Assembly (NCBI RefSeq): GCF_003950325.1 | Contig: NZ_PXZH01000001.1 | Span: 930,001-994,000, forward strand | Direction of reading: 5' to 3' | DNA length: 64,000 bases | Origin: Vagococcus humatus | GTDB taxonomy: Bacteria; Bacillota; Bacilli; Lactobacillales; Vagococcaceae | In this document: positions 1 through 9,299 of the stretch, piece by piece | Layout of the letters: every line of letters begins with the position of its first letter | Position numbering within the stretch: the first letter of the stretch is position 1 | Made by a program: the position numbers and the translations under genes | The notes under the pieces: generated by a model | The model's database searches: none | What the model saw: the letters and a program-made list of their open reading frames with translations, nothing else | Told to the model about the DNA's origin: nothing

Positions 1-194
1 TCTCCATCCCCTGTTCGTTTTGTCCACATCAATTTGGGAGCAATACCTTCTCTTGATAAGACTGCTAAAAACGGAGAAGAGTTTCGCTTAATAAAAACTT
101 TTTCCGAATCCTTCACTCCCATAAAGGTTTGACCAGTATCTCCTTCGATTGGTTGGAGAGACCATCTTTTATCAAATTGAAAATGTGTACTCAT
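1..194 (-). CDS. ccrZ: CcrZ-type cell-cycle regulator (phosphotransferase family), N-terminal part
   Basis: The first 64 codons are present; the rest lies outside the window. The reading frame begins MSTHFQFDKRW and continues with a segment like the small N-lobe of choline/aminoglycoside-kinase-like proteins, including a VFIKRN strand that would carry the nucleotide-contacting lysine. The start is set by GGTGGAG placed seven bases upstream of the ATG. In lactic acid bacteria and streptococci this family (CcrZ, YtmP in Bacillus) links division to replication initiation and usually sits before trmB. Its position after the Ecs genes agrees with that. The family call rests on a short N-terminal stretch and on context. 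Confidence 0.72.
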   Translation of the reverse strand, partial: MSTHFQFDKRWSLQPIEGDTGQTFMGVKDSEKVFIKRNSSPFLAVLSREGIAPKLMWTKRTGDG

Positions 195-234
195 AATTCT
201 CCACCTATCTTTACTGAGAAACATGCTAACTTTC

Positions 235-263
235 ATTTTATAGCCCACTCAATTATCCGTCAA
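235..263 (-). promoter_or_regulatory. Promoter for ccrZ
   Basis: On the minus strand, TTGACG (258-263) and TAAAAT (235-240) are separated by exactly 17 bases, about 40 bases before the ccrZ start. It would let ccrZ be transcribed separately from ecsAB. Confidence 0.6.
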
Positions 264-290
264 GGTTGTCTTTAATCTGTTTATTTCCAA

Positions 291-1514
291 TTATTTCTTT
301 GCGATTTTTCGCAACCGTTTAGGAATATACCAAACAACCATTACTCCAGTTTCTAAGCACAAAACAGCTAATTGAATACCTAGTTCTATCTTAAATGAAT
401 TAGTTAGTAACAAAACTATACTATACACGATAGTCACCCCTACAAGCAACCCTAAAATCAGTTGTTTCACTGCTTTTTCTTTTTGCAAAAGAGAGATAGG
501 ATAAAGTTGGGTTAACAACATATAGTCGTATTGATTATATAAAGGAACTAATTGAAAGCCAATTAAGTAGATAAATAAGCATCCAACAGCTAACTGAATC
601 GGCCATTCTTGAATAAATCCTATTAACACGCTACCAATTAGCGTTAATCTCAAAAATAACCCACTATATTCTGTTCCCCGTAAAAAACTTCTCATATATA
701 GATATAGATAGGTGTTTTTTTGCTGATAAGGTAACTTAGCTAACAAAGGATCTAAATATTTACGACGTCTAACTTGCGTACTAATTCCTGGTACATCTGT
801 AAATAAATTAATCAATTGATAAATCCGTTTAAGTCTTCCTTGTTCTTTTAAAATCAATAAATCCCAATCTAGTAAGTGAGCTTGTTTCTGTTTATTCATA
901 TCTTGCAAACAAATATAGTAAAAAACGCCACTTAAACCAAGGCCTACAATAGGGGAAATGTAGCTATTAATCACTAAAATAATCCCACTAAACAAACTCC
1001 AAATCAGTAATTTTTTAGTCTGTTGTTTATCTATTCCTTGTAAAAAAGACAAACCTAAAATTACTAGTTGACTCGCTTTTAGTAACCACAAACACGCTAC
1101 TGCTAATAAAAAGTCAATAAAGGTTGCTTGTTCTGTCGCAATTAACATTGGCATAAAAACACCTTGTACAATCAGAAGACAAACAAATGGAAAAAAAAGC
1201 GTATATTGATAAGCTTTTTTCAAATATTGTTCTTTCATTTCAGTTTCTTTAGGAAGTAGAAAAACACGGTCTGCTTCTTTAAGATAGGTGGCAAATCGTC
1301 CTATCCACAGACAAGCAAAACTTATGATAATTACTAGCCACTTTCCTAACCAAAAGTCAGGGGTTAACGTTTTAACAAACGCTCCGTAATAGTAGCCAAA
1401 ACCTCCTAATAAAAAAATAAGAACAAGAACAATATGATCATTTAGCACATACTTTAAATACTTAAACATTTGCTTTTGATAGCTCTGTAAACGATTCTTA
1501 AAAAATAGTTCCAT
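291..1514 (-). CDS. ecsB: ABC transporter permease EcsB
   Basis: A 407-residue integral membrane protein with about nine or ten hydrophobic segments, beginning near residue 28 and ending with two helices before a basic tail (KRLRKIAKK). It is the permease partner of EcsA. In Bacillus, the Ecs exporter affects secretion, regulated intramembrane proteolysis and competence, and has been linked to peptide export. The ATG overlaps the ecsA stop by one base (TAATG), so the two are translationally coupled. Length and order match the family. The exported substrate cannot be read from the sequence. Confidence 0.9.
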   Translation of the reverse strand: MELFFKNRLQSYQKQMFKYLKYVLNDHIVLVLIFLLGGFGYYYGAFVKTLTPDFWLGKWLVIIISFACLWIGRFATYLKEADRVFLLPKETEMKEQYLKKAYQYTLFFPFVCLLIVQGVFMPMLIATEQATFIDFLLAVACLWLLKASQLVILGLSFLQGIDKQQTKKLLIWSLFSGIILVINSYISPIVGLGLSGVFYYICLQDMNKQKQAHLLDWDLLILKEQGRLKRIYQLINLFTDVPGISTQVRRRKYLDPLLAKLPYQQKNTYLYLYMRSFLRGTEYSGLFLRLTLIGSVLIGFIQEWPIQLAVGCLFIYLIGFQLVPLYNQYDYMLLTQLYPISLLQKEKAVKQLILGLLVGVTIVYSIVLLLTNSFKIELGIQLAVLCLETGVMVVWYIPKRLRKIAKK

Positions 1515-2257
1515 TACTCCTCACCAACCTTTGACTCCTCAGTCAGTTTCAGATAAATGTCATCTAAAGAAGCAGTGGGCAATTTAAATTCTGTTTGTAA
1601 AACAGCTAGCGGCCCTTCTGCCCTAACACTGCCTTCATGTAAAAATACAAAGCGATCACAAAATTTTTCAGCTGTGGTCAAAATATGGGTAGACATTAAA
1701 ATCGCCGCACCTTGTTCTTTTTTTTCATTCATTAAATATAACAACACATTGATAGCTAAAGGATCTAACCCTAAAAATGGCTCATCGATAATATAAATGG
1801 CTGGTTCTACTAAAAAGGCACAAACAATCATAACTTTTTGTTTCATTCCTTTTGAAAAATGAGAAGGAAACCAGTCTAATTTATTTTCTAAACGAAATAA
1901 AGTTAATAATTTTTCAGCTCGTTTAAAGGCTTCTTCTTTTGGAATATCATAAGCCATCGCAGTCACTTCAATATGCTCTCTTAGAGTCAACTCTTCATAT
2001 AGAATAGGCGCTTCTGGAATATAGCCAATTTGCTTTCTATAAGTGTCTGGATGACTATGTAGTGTCTCTTGATTAATCTTAATGTCACCTTTCATAGGTG
2101 TTAATAAACCAATGATATGTTTAATAGTGGTACTTTTTCCTGCACCATTTAACCCAATTAATCCTACAATTTCACCCGGTTTAACTTGAAAAGTCACGTC
2201 TTTTAAAACAGGTAGATGACTATAGCCACCTGTTACGTGTTCAATTGATAATGTCAT
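1514..2257 (-). CDS. ecsA: ABC transporter ATP-binding protein EcsA
   Basis: A complete 247-residue ABC ATPase. Walker A is GLNGAGKST at residues 35-43, the signature is a SKGMKQK variant, and Walker B is IYIIDEP followed by a D-loop (GLD) and the switch histidine in MSTHIL. The start has GGAGG eight bases upstream. It energises EcsB and is the first gene of the ecsAB operon. The HIT gene is divergent, as in Bacillus, where hit and ecs are also neighbours. Confidence 0.93.
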   Translation of the reverse strand: MTLSIEHVTGGYSHLPVLKDVTFQVKPGEIVGLIGLNGAGKSTTIKHIIGLLTPMKGDIKINQETLHSHPDTYRKQIGYIPEAPILYEELTLREHIEVTAMAYDIPKEEAFKRAEKLLTLFRLENKLDWFPSHFSKGMKQKVMIVCAFLVEPAIYIIDEPFLGLDPLAINVLLYLMNEKKEQGAAILMSTHILTTAEKFCDRFVFLHEGSVRAEGPLAVLQTEFKLPTASLDDIYLKLTEESKVGEE

Positions 2258-2322
2258 CTTTTTTCCTCCATCTTTTCATGCACTTATTATATCATATTAT
2301 TCAAAAACCTTAATGATAAGCT

Positions 2323-2352
2323 TTGACTTTTACCTACACTCTATCTTATGAT
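2323..2352 (+). promoter_or_regulatory. Promoter for the HIT-ytxH operon
   Basis: TTGACT (2323-2328) and TATGAT (2347-2352) are spaced by 18 bases, about 47 bases before the HIT start. The divergent ecsA gene must have its own promoter in the same gap; a perfect TATAAT on the minus strand near 2285-2295 is a candidate for its -10. Confidence 0.55.
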
Positions 2353-2398
2353 AATTATGATAACTATAGTAACTTTAATATTTATGGAGGTTGAGATT

Positions 2399-2830
2399 AT
2401 GACAGATTGTATTTTTTGTCGACTTATCAATAAAGAAATTCCAAGTTATAAAGTCTACGAAGATGAAAAAGTTTGTGCTTTTTTAGATTTAACCCAAGTA
2501 ACGAAAGGACATACCCTAATCGTCCCTAAACAACATGTACAAGATATTTTTGAGTACGATGAAACACTGGCAGCTGATGTATTTAGCCGAATTCCTAAGA
2601 TTGCTAGAGCACTAGAAGCAGCCTTTCCTGATATGGCTGGACTAAACATGATTAATAACAACAAAGAGTTAGCCTATCAATCAGTTTTTCATTCTCACAT
2701 TCATTTAATTCCTCGCTATACTAAAGATGATGATTTTAGTATGCAGTTTTTAAATAATCATGGAAAAGATATGTCTGAAGAAGAGCTAGAGTCTATTGCA
2801 ACTCAAATTCGAGAAAAGGTTGATGCCTAA
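2399..2830 (+). CDS. hit: HIT family nucleotide-binding hydrolase
   Basis: A 143-residue histidine-triad protein. The defining H-x-H-x-H motif is HSHIH at residues 98-102, and the N-terminal CIFC pair is the zinc-type cysteine pair of this branch. HIT proteins hydrolyse nucleoside phosphoramidates or adenylated species; the physiological substrate is unknown. An in-frame ATG lies 17 codons earlier, but GGAGG sits eight bases before the ATG used here and the protein then matches the usual family start (MTDCIFC). Its stop overlaps the next start (TAATG). Confidence 0.9.
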   Translation: MTDCIFCRLINKEIPSYKVYEDEKVCAFLDLTQVTKGHTLIVPKQHVQDIFEYDETLAADVFSRIPKIARALEAAFPDMAGLNMINNNKELAYQSVFHSHIHLIPRYTKDDDFSMQFLNNHGKDMSEEELESIATQIREKVDA

Positions 2831-3177
2831 TGTTACTTAAACAATTTACTAAAGGGCTTTTAGTTGGAAGTGTTATCGGCAGTGTTAGTGGGTTAGTGCT
2901 TGCACCTAGAAGTGGCAAAGATACCAAAAAAAAGCTGACGAAAGACTTAGATGAAGCAAGCCAATTAACCATGGATTTAACTCAAAGTCTTAATAAATTT
3001 TATTTTTCTGTCAACCAATTAAAAGAAACTTCTGAAATGATTCTTCCAGAAGTTATCGAAGATTTAGAAGCAACGTTTAACACCTTTCGCTTTCAAACTG
3101 AACCCAGAATGAAACAAATAGCCACCCAAGTAGAAGTTATTTCTCAACAAGTTCATGACCTAGAGCAGTCTTCATAA
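2830..3177 (+). CDS. YtxH domain membrane protein
   Basis: A 115-residue protein with one glycine-rich transmembrane segment at about residues 5-25, followed by the APRSGKDTKKKL motif typical of YtxH proteins and a helical, charged tail that probably forms a coiled coil. Function is unknown; some YtxH proteins are stress-induced. It is coupled to the HIT gene by a one-base overlap and precedes prsA, the same order as hit-yhaH-prsA in Bacillus, so it is the likely counterpart of YhaH. Confidence 0.75.
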   Translation: MLLKQFTKGLLVGSVIGSVSGLVLAPRSGKDTKKKLTKDLDEASQLTMDLTQSLNKFYFSVNQLKETSEMILPEVIEDLEATFNTFRFQTEPRMKQIATQVEVISQQVHDLEQSS

Positions 3178-3259
3178 AAAAACATTAAATTTTTAATAAA
3201 TCCAAAGAAAGCTTCTGAGATTTGTCCTCATTTGGGTTTTGTTACCTGTATGATTATGG

Positions 3260-3265
3260 TATAGT
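3260..3265 (+). promoter_or_regulatory. Extended -10 promoter for prsA
   Basis: TGGTATAGT (TGn plus TATAGT) lies about 53 bases before the prsA start. A second AT-rich TATAAT closer to the gene (about 3297-3302) could also serve. No good -35 is visible at 17 bases. Confidence 0.45.
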
Positions 3266-3317
3266 AATTAAGTGAGTTCGTTATAACTAAATATATATAA
3301 TAGTAAGGAGTTCTACA

Positions 3318-4298
3318 ATGAAGAAAAACAAATTTGCTCTAGCATTTATTACTGTTGCCTCTGTTTTCACACTGGCTGCATGCTCTAGTGATAACCCAGA
3401 TATCGTCACTATGAAAGGTGGCAAAATTACTGTTCATGACTTTTATGATGAAGTTAAAACAGATCCAAATGTTCAAAGCAACCTTCGCAATATGATTGTA
3501 TTTAAAGTAGCTGAACAAAATTACGGAGACAAAGTTTCCAAAGAAAAAGTTGACAAAGAATACAAAAAAATGAAAGATCAATTCGGTGATGACTTTGAGT
3601 TACAATTAAAACAAAATGGTATGACTGAGGCATCATATAAAGACCAAATGAAAAAATCATTAGCTTTTCAAGAAATGATCAAGTCACATGTAAAAATCAC
3701 TGATAAAGATCTTAAACGTGTATGGGCTAGTTACCAACCTAAAGTAACTGTTCAATTAATTTCAACAGATAAAGAAGATAAAGCTAAAGAAGCACTTGAT
3801 AAAATTAAAAGTGGGGAAAATTTTGCTAAACTAGCCAAAACAGTCTCAACTGACGCTTCTAGCAAAGATGGCGGAAAATTATCATTTGATTCAACTAACT
3901 ACACTTTACCTGACGAAGTTAAACAAGCTGCGTATAAACTAAAAGACGGTGAAGTTTCTGAAGTTATCTCAGTTGATAATCAACAAACTGGTGAAAAAGT
4001 AAATTACGTAGTAAAAATGGTGAAAAATCAAGCCAAAGGTAATGATATGAAACCATTTAAGAAAGAATTAACTAAGATTGCTAAAGACGAAAAAATGAAC
4101 GATCAACAATTTACTATGGATGTTATTAGTAAAGAGTTGAAAAAAGCCGATGTCAAAATTGAAGATGACGCTATGAAATCAGTATTAGCTGGCTTTATCC
4201 AAGAAGATACTACTTCATCTAAGAAAAAAGATTCTAAATCTTCTACTACTAAAGACACTGATAAAACAAAAGATAGCAAAAAAGACACTAAAAAATAA
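3318..4298 (+). CDS. prsA: Foldase lipoprotein PrsA (parvulin-type peptidyl-prolyl isomerase)
   Basis: A 326-residue extracytoplasmic lipoprotein. It has a lipoprotein signal peptide with lipobox LAAC and lipidated Cys22, an N-terminal chaperone-like region, and a PpiC/parvulin domain at about residues 142-236 (VQLISTD, ENFAKLAKTVS, DGGKLSF). PrsA helps proteins fold after Sec export. The last 30 residues are a low-complexity tail rich in Lys, Ser, Thr and Asp, probably a disordered wall-facing extension. RBS AAGGAG precedes the ATG. The gene ends at a bidirectional terminator shared with yhaM. Confidence 0.93.
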   Translation: MKKNKFALAFITVASVFTLAACSSDNPDIVTMKGGKITVHDFYDEVKTDPNVQSNLRNMIVFKVAEQNYGDKVSKEKVDKEYKKMKDQFGDDFELQLKQNGMTEASYKDQMKKSLAFQEMIKSHVKITDKDLKRVWASYQPKVTVQLISTDKEDKAKEALDKIKSGENFAKLAKTVSTDASSKDGGKLSFDSTNYTLPDEVKQAAYKLKDGEVSEVISVDNQQTGEKVNYVVKMVKNQAKGNDMKPFKKELTKIAKDEKMNDQQFTMDVISKELKKADVKIEDDAMKSVLAGFIQEDTTSSKKKDSKSSTTKDTDKTKDSKKDTKK

Positions 4299-4306
4299 GA
4301 TGAAAC

Positions 4307-4346
4307 AAAAAGCGAAAGAACTGTTTTCAGTTCCTTCGCTTTTTTC
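4307..4346. terminator. Bidirectional terminator between prsA and yhaM
   Basis: A 13-base-pair stem (AGCGAAAGAACTG with its partner CAGTTCCTTCGCT, one mismatch), TTTT loop, A-run on the left and T-run on the right, serving both convergent genes. Confidence 0.9.
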
Positions 4347-4347
4347 T

Positions 4348-5289
4348 TTAGCTATTTGGTAAGTAAAAATTTCGGTTATCTAATCCAAAAATTCGTTCTG
4401 TATATTCTCCTGGTTTCACTTGTTTAAAAGCTTGTTGCATCATTTGCATAGATGCATCTAAATGATCAATGTGATGTAACACTTCCGCCTCCATTATTTT
4501 AGGTCTAACAGGAGAACCGTATTCTAATAAACCGTGATGAGCTAACACCATATGTTTTAACACTAAGACATCTTCTAAACGGTCATCTAAACCTAATTGT
4601 TGACAAGCTTTTGTAATTTCTTCATCTACCATTACAATGTGTCCTAATAAATTACCGGCTAAAGTATACTCAGTCGAAACTGGCCCTGTTAATTCAAAAA
4701 CTTTACCTAAATCATGAAGCACAATACCTGCATAAAGTAATCCTTTATTTAATTCTGGATATTCTTTACAAATACTTTCCCCTAAACGCATCATGGACAG
4801 AGTATGAAAAGCTAAACCACCTGCATAGGCATGGTGATGACGTTTGGCAGCTGGAAATTGAAAAAAAGCTTCTCGATGCTCTCTTAAAATATATCTTACA
4901 ATCCGTTGCCAAGTTGAATTAGTAATATCAAACAGACGCTGATTGAATTCTGCTTCCATTTCTTCAGTAGACAATGGGGCTCTTACCATATAAAGCTCTG
5001 GCTGGTAAGGTTCTGTGTTTGTTGCTAACCGCAAATGAGTAATTTTGATTTGCGGCATGTTTTGATATAACTCTCTTTTACCAGTAAGGTATACAACCTT
5101 GCCTGCTTGAAAACGATCGATTTCATCTGGGCTAGCATCCCAAAATTTACCATCTATCGTTCCTGATTTATCTTGAAAAGTAAACGCAATAAATTTTTTA
5201 CCATTTTTAGCTACTCTAACTTCTGCTGTTCTTAGTAGAACAAACATATCAAAAGTTTCATTAACTTCTAACTCACATAACTTCTTCAT
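4348..5289 (-). CDS. yhaM: 3'-5' exoribonuclease YhaM
   Basis: A 313-residue protein with an N-terminal OB-fold RNA-binding domain (about residues 15-90) and a C-terminal HD hydrolase domain: the HHHAYAGG stretch from residue 151, metal-binding H192-D193 in LHDLGK, and later histidines in VLAHHGLLEYGS. YhaM trims RNA 3' ends in Firmicutes and depends on divalent metal. It is the last gene of the yhaO-yhaN-yhaM operon, 23 bases after yhaN. Length and motifs match the family. Confidence 0.94.
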   Translation of the reverse strand: MKKLCELEVNETFDMFVLLRTAEVRVAKNGKKFIAFTFQDKSGTIDGKFWDASPDEIDRFQAGKVVYLTGKRELYQNMPQIKITHLRLATNTEPYQPELYMVRAPLSTEEMEAEFNQRLFDITNSTWQRIVRYILREHREAFFQFPAAKRHHHAYAGGLAFHTLSMMRLGESICKEYPELNKGLLYAGIVLHDLGKVFELTGPVSTEYTLAGNLLGHIVMVDEEITKACQQLGLDDRLEDVLVLKHMVLAHHGLLEYGSPVRPKIMEAEVLHHIDHLDASMQMMQQAFKQVKPGEYTERIFGLDNRNFYLPNS

Positions 5290-5312
5290 GAATCTATTAT
5301 TCCTCTCTTAAC

Positions 5313-7970
5313 TTACAATGAAAAAATGGGATGATTATGCTCACGACAATACTCAATAAAGGCTTGATCTGAAGACATGCAAATAATTGGCTGCTCCAAA
5401 CTAACCTTAGTGAGTAACTGGAAGAGATTTCCCTTTCTTCTATCATCATAGTTTAACCAACCATCGTCAATAATCAATGGAAATACACAATAAGCTTGTT
5501 GCAATATGATAAAGGCCATTCTTAAACTAATATACAACTGGTCTCTTGTCCCTGTTGACAGTTCACCTAATTGATAGGACTGATTTTCTGAACCTAAAAT
5601 AACCAATTTTCCTTCTTTTAGCTGAATATCTTTATATCTATTATCTGTTAACTGAGCAAAGTACTCACAAGTTTTTTCTAAAAGACTTGGCAATTGTTGA
5701 TCTGATAAAAAGTCTAAAATATCTTGAATGACTAAACTGCCAATGCGGTATTGTCCCCAGGTCAAAGCTAATTCTTCTAATTTACTTTGAATGTTAGATT
5801 TTTCTTGATATAACCGAGGCAATTTACCATCTGCTTCCATATTACCGATTGTAAATAAAACGCCTTGAAGTTGTTTTTCATAAGAATCACGGTGTCTACG
5901 ACTATTTTCTATTCCTTCATTCAATTGACGTTCAGACTCTTTTAGGCCTTCTTGTGTATATACTTCGTTTAAATCAAATATAGGTTCTAAAGATTGTCTT
6001 AGTTCTTTTTCTCTTGCTACTTGTATTTTAAGTTCCTGACTACGATGTAACAAAACAGGAATATCTTCTACTTCACTTAAATTAAACAATGTTATTCGTT
6101 CGACTAATTGTGCTTCTAGATCAGCTTTTCGTTTTTGAATATCTCGCAACATTTGATACCACTGCTCTTCACCCAATTTTTGTGCTTCAGCTAATCGTTT
6201 CGCTTCCATTTCTTCCACATAATCAGCTAAGGCTTGATATAAAGTAGAAATATTGGGTTCTGATGAAACAGGGAGCCACTCCTTCATAAATTGAATCCGA
6301 CTAATATCCGATTCTTGTTCTAAATTCAATCGGGTTATTTCTTCTGTTAGCTCTTCTACTTTTTCCAAGTGTTTTTTCAATTGATCTCTTAGTGGCAGCT
6401 CGGCTAGCCAATCTCGTAAACTTTTCTGAATAGAGAACTGATAACTTTCAGCTAATTGTTGTTTGAAAACGTCCATCTCTTTTTGTCGTTCCTGATAGTT
6501 AGCAATTTTATCCGCTAATTTATCCACTCTATCAGATACTTCTTGATATTGTTTTGCTATAACTTTTTGTTTTTTCTTTTGTTCTTGTAAATAATAAGCA
6601 ACACCTACAGCAATCAACGAGATAAAACCAATGGCTATTCCCAGTATGAAATGTTTTTTAAGCATCAATAATAAAGTAATGCCTGCTCCTAAAATTGCTC
6701 CAATAGGTAAACCATTACCTATTTTAAACCAGTCTTTTTCCAACTTTTCATTTTCAAGAGCTTCTTGTTTTTCCATCTCTTGATCAAACAAGTTTTCAGT
6801 AGCTGTTTGTTGCTGCATCAGTTCATTTTCAGTCAGACTCCATTGCTGAATCTGAGTGACTTCTTGAATATTTGGATAAAAAGCTAGCCTAGCATCTTTT
6901 ATTTGTAAATCTTGTTGTAGCTGATCACAAAACGCTATTTGTTCATTTTTCTGTTGGGCTAATCGTTTTAAAGAGTCCTCTCGCTTCTCCACATCAATTC
7001 GACGAGCTAGTGCTTCTTGACAGGCTTCTTGATGCTCTAAATAAAAAGTATAAGCCGGAGTAATATCACTGTCTTTGATGTAAGCTTGTTCATTTAAATA
7101 ATCTAGCTCTTGTTGTTTAGTGAACGTATATTGACCATAAATTTTTTCAATATCTTTTAAATCATGAGAAAAAAGCCGAGGCTCTTCTTGTTCAAGCTCT
7201 AATTTTAATTTTTGCCACTCATCATAGTGTTCCCAAAAAACTAATTGTTGATTTAATTGATCCCTTTGCGTTTTTTGAGCTAACATATGGTTCTTTTCTT
7301 GCTCAATCAATTGTTCTAAATTAAGCTGCTCCCCAACTTTTTCCTGATAAGCCGCTTCATCAGCTTCTTTTTCTTCAATCAATTCTTGAATACGACTATA
7401 CTCTTCTAAATAATTATTTAACTCAGGTTTAACCCCATTTGGTTTGTAAATATTACCTTGCTCTTTTTCAAAAGACTCTTTCAAGTCCATCATTTTTCGG
7501 CTACCTGATAAACCAATTGACAAGAGAAATTTTTGCAAGTCTTCTTCTTGTAATTGATTGATTTTATATAATTCTTCCTGCTGTAATGAATACATTTCAT
7601 CAAACAGCTCTACTGTTAAGGGAGATAATAACTGATTAAGAAAGACCTCATCTCCTATTTCTTCATGAGTCTGATTGTACACTACCGCTTTTCCTTGTCG
7701 TTCTTGTTTAAATCGTTCAATCACCACTTCGCCAAACGCTTCCGTTCTTACCCGAATTCGACCGCCAAAAGCTCCACCAGCTAACGGGGTATAATCATGG
7801 CGCTTACTTCTTTTAGAAGGAAAGCCAAAAAAGATGGTTCTGATAAAGTTGTATAAAGTTGTTTTTCCTATTCCATTATCTCCGTAGATAGCTTGAAGCT
7901 GACTATCAATCGGGATAGTAACCTCTTTTAGACAGCCAAATTGAACGACTTCTAATTCTAAAATTTGCAA
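5313..7970 (-). CDS. yhaN: SMC/Rad50-like ATPase YhaN
   Basis: An 885-residue AAA ATPase with split ABC-type halves. Walker A is GDNGIGKTT at residues 30-38; the C-terminal half has LSTGTRDQLY as signature and PLIIDDGW as Walker B. Between them lie long coiled coils interrupted at about residues 417-460 by two hydrophobic helices that can form a membrane hairpin. It is the partner of the YhaO nuclease and so resembles a membrane-tethered Rad50/SbcC. The start is TTG; a Shine-Dalgarno (AGGTGGGG) lies inside the end of yhaO, two bases separating the genes. Role in DNA repair is inferred from family. Confidence 0.85.
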   Translation of the reverse strand: MQILELEVVQFGCLKEVTIPIDSQLQAIYGDNGIGKTTLYNFIRTIFFGFPSKRSKRHDYTPLAGGAFGGRIRVRTEAFGEVVIERFKQERQGKAVVYNQTHEEIGDEVFLNQLLSPLTVELFDEMYSLQQEELYKINQLQEEDLQKFLLSIGLSGSRKMMDLKESFEKEQGNIYKPNGVKPELNNYLEEYSRIQELIEEKEADEAAYQEKVGEQLNLEQLIEQEKNHMLAQKTQRDQLNQQLVFWEHYDEWQKLKLELEQEEPRLFSHDLKDIEKIYGQYTFTKQQELDYLNEQAYIKDSDITPAYTFYLEHQEACQEALARRIDVEKREDSLKRLAQQKNEQIAFCDQLQQDLQIKDARLAFYPNIQEVTQIQQWSLTENELMQQQTATENLFDQEMEKQEALENEKLEKDWFKIGNGLPIGAILGAGITLLLMLKKHFILGIAIGFISLIAVGVAYYLQEQKKKQKVIAKQYQEVSDRVDKLADKIANYQERQKEMDVFKQQLAESYQFSIQKSLRDWLAELPLRDQLKKHLEKVEELTEEITRLNLEQESDISRIQFMKEWLPVSSEPNISTLYQALADYVEEMEAKRLAEAQKLGEEQWYQMLRDIQKRKADLEAQLVERITLFNLSEVEDIPVLLHRSQELKIQVAREKELRQSLEPIFDLNEVYTQEGLKESERQLNEGIENSRRHRDSYEKQLQGVLFTIGNMEADGKLPRLYQEKSNIQSKLEELALTWGQYRIGSLVIQDILDFLSDQQLPSLLEKTCEYFAQLTDNRYKDIQLKEGKLVILGSENQSYQLGELSTGTRDQLYISLRMAFIILQQAYCVFPLIIDDGWLNYDDRRKGNLFQLLTKVSLEQPIICMSSDQAFIEYCREHNHPIFSL

Positions 7971-7972
7971 CC

Positions 7973-9199
7973 TTAGTCCCCACCTTTCGTTTGAAATTCA
8001 ACTTCTAAAAAGTCTTTTGACTGGTCTAATAGTGCTTCTTTAAACGAAGTGTTTTCATGAAGTAATGTATACAAAATAGGTTGTTTATATAGCGGATCTA
8101 AAGCTTTATCTTCCATGTCTTGTTGTTCATAAGCTTGTAAAAATTGGTGAAGTAGTTGTTTATCTAAAAAACCAAAGGCTGATTGATTATCTTTTATAAC
8201 CGTTTCATTGATTAATTGATAAACCCAAACTTGTTGTTTAAAACTTTGATAACTTTCTTGTTGTAAATATCTTAAAATGTCTTGCTGCTCATACTCTGTC
8301 AAGCTATACTCTGGAGAAGATTCTAAAGTTATTTCGATAAAATATGTATGACTTAAATCTGTAATTTGTTCTAAAATTGCATCAAATAACTCTTTTAAAA
8401 TAACTTGTTTTGGAATATTGTCCTCTGTTAGCTGATAGTTTATTCGTTTCCACTCCACAAAAGGAAAAGATTTCCACTCAAGCTGTTTTTGTTGACCTGT
8501 AAACTCTATTAAAGCCGCATAATAACACTGTTGTTCTTTTTTTGTGTGTCCAATAGGAGCCCCTGGATAAACAACTAAAGGATCCTCTCCAACAACTTTT
8601 CGTTGATGAATATGCCCTAATGCCCAATAATCATAATTTTTCTCTTTTAGTTCACCTAAAGTAAAAGGAGCGTAACGATTATTTTCACTTGTACCAAGTT
8701 CTCCGTGGTAACAACCTATATGGTAGTCCACATGAGAAAAACGCTTAGGAAACTTAGTTGCTTGGTGTTGTTCTATCCAACGATTTTCATAAGAAAATGC
8801 TGAAATAGCCACAGTTTCTTGATTACGTGTTGTTAACACCAAAGTTTCTACTGTTTCTGATTTCCAAACATTGACATTTTTAGGAAAGGGAAACCAGTAA
8901 CGATTGGTATCATAATAATCGTGATTTCCAAATGTTAAAACAACTTGTATCTGTTCTTTTTCTAATCTTTTCATTTCTTCTATAAATAAATGTTGGGTAT
9001 AGATAGGAATTCTAGGCTGATGAAAAATATCTCCTACTAATAGCAACAAATCAACTTGTTCTTTAATTGCTTCATCAATAATAGCCGAAAAAACCTGAAA
9101 GTTTTTTTGACTAAGTTTTAAAGAAAACTCTTCAGGTAACTCCCCTAAACCTTCAAAAGGACGATCCAAGTGTAAATCGGCTACATGTATGCATTTCAT
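7973..9199 (-). CDS. yhaO: Metallophosphoesterase, Mre11-like nuclease YhaO
   Basis: A 408-residue calcineurin-type phosphoesterase with the full set of metal motifs: ADLHLD at the N terminus, GDIFH, GNHDY, CYHGE and GHIHQR. The family resembles Mre11/SbcD, and it pairs with YhaN as nuclease plus ATPase. The chosen ATG has AGAGGTG six bases upstream; a GTG three codons earlier overlaps that site and is less likely. It is the first gene of the yhaONM operon. The DNA substrate is not known from the sequence. Confidence 0.87.
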   Translation of the reverse strand: MKCIHVADLHLDRPFEGLGELPEEFSLKLSQKNFQVFSAIIDEAIKEQVDLLLLVGDIFHQPRIPIYTQHLFIEEMKRLEKEQIQVVLTFGNHDYYDTNRYWFPFPKNVNVWKSETVETLVLTTRNQETVAISAFSYENRWIEQHQATKFPKRFSHVDYHIGCYHGELGTSENNRYAPFTLGELKEKNYDYWALGHIHQRKVVGEDPLVVYPGAPIGHTKKEQQCYYAALIEFTGQQKQLEWKSFPFVEWKRINYQLTEDNIPKQVILKELFDAILEQITDLSHTYFIEITLESSPEYSLTEYEQQDILRYLQQESYQSFKQQVWVYQLINETVIKDNQSAFGFLDKQLLHQFLQAYEQQDMEDKALDPLYKQPILYTLLHENTSFKEALLDQSKDFLEVEFQTKGGD

Positions 9200-9247
9200 T
9201 TTGTTCACCTCTTTCCCTCTAATTTTACCACAAAAAAAAAAGAATAG

Positions 9248-9280
9248 AAAAATAGCTCAGAAAAATTCCGAGCTATTTTT
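9248..9280 (-). terminator. Terminator after yheA
   Basis: An 11-base-pair stem AAAAATAGCTC/GAGCTATTTTT followed on the minus strand by T-rich sequence, between yheA and the start of yhaO. Confidence 0.8.
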
Positions 9281-9299
9281 ATTCTTTTAGTTTAAATGC

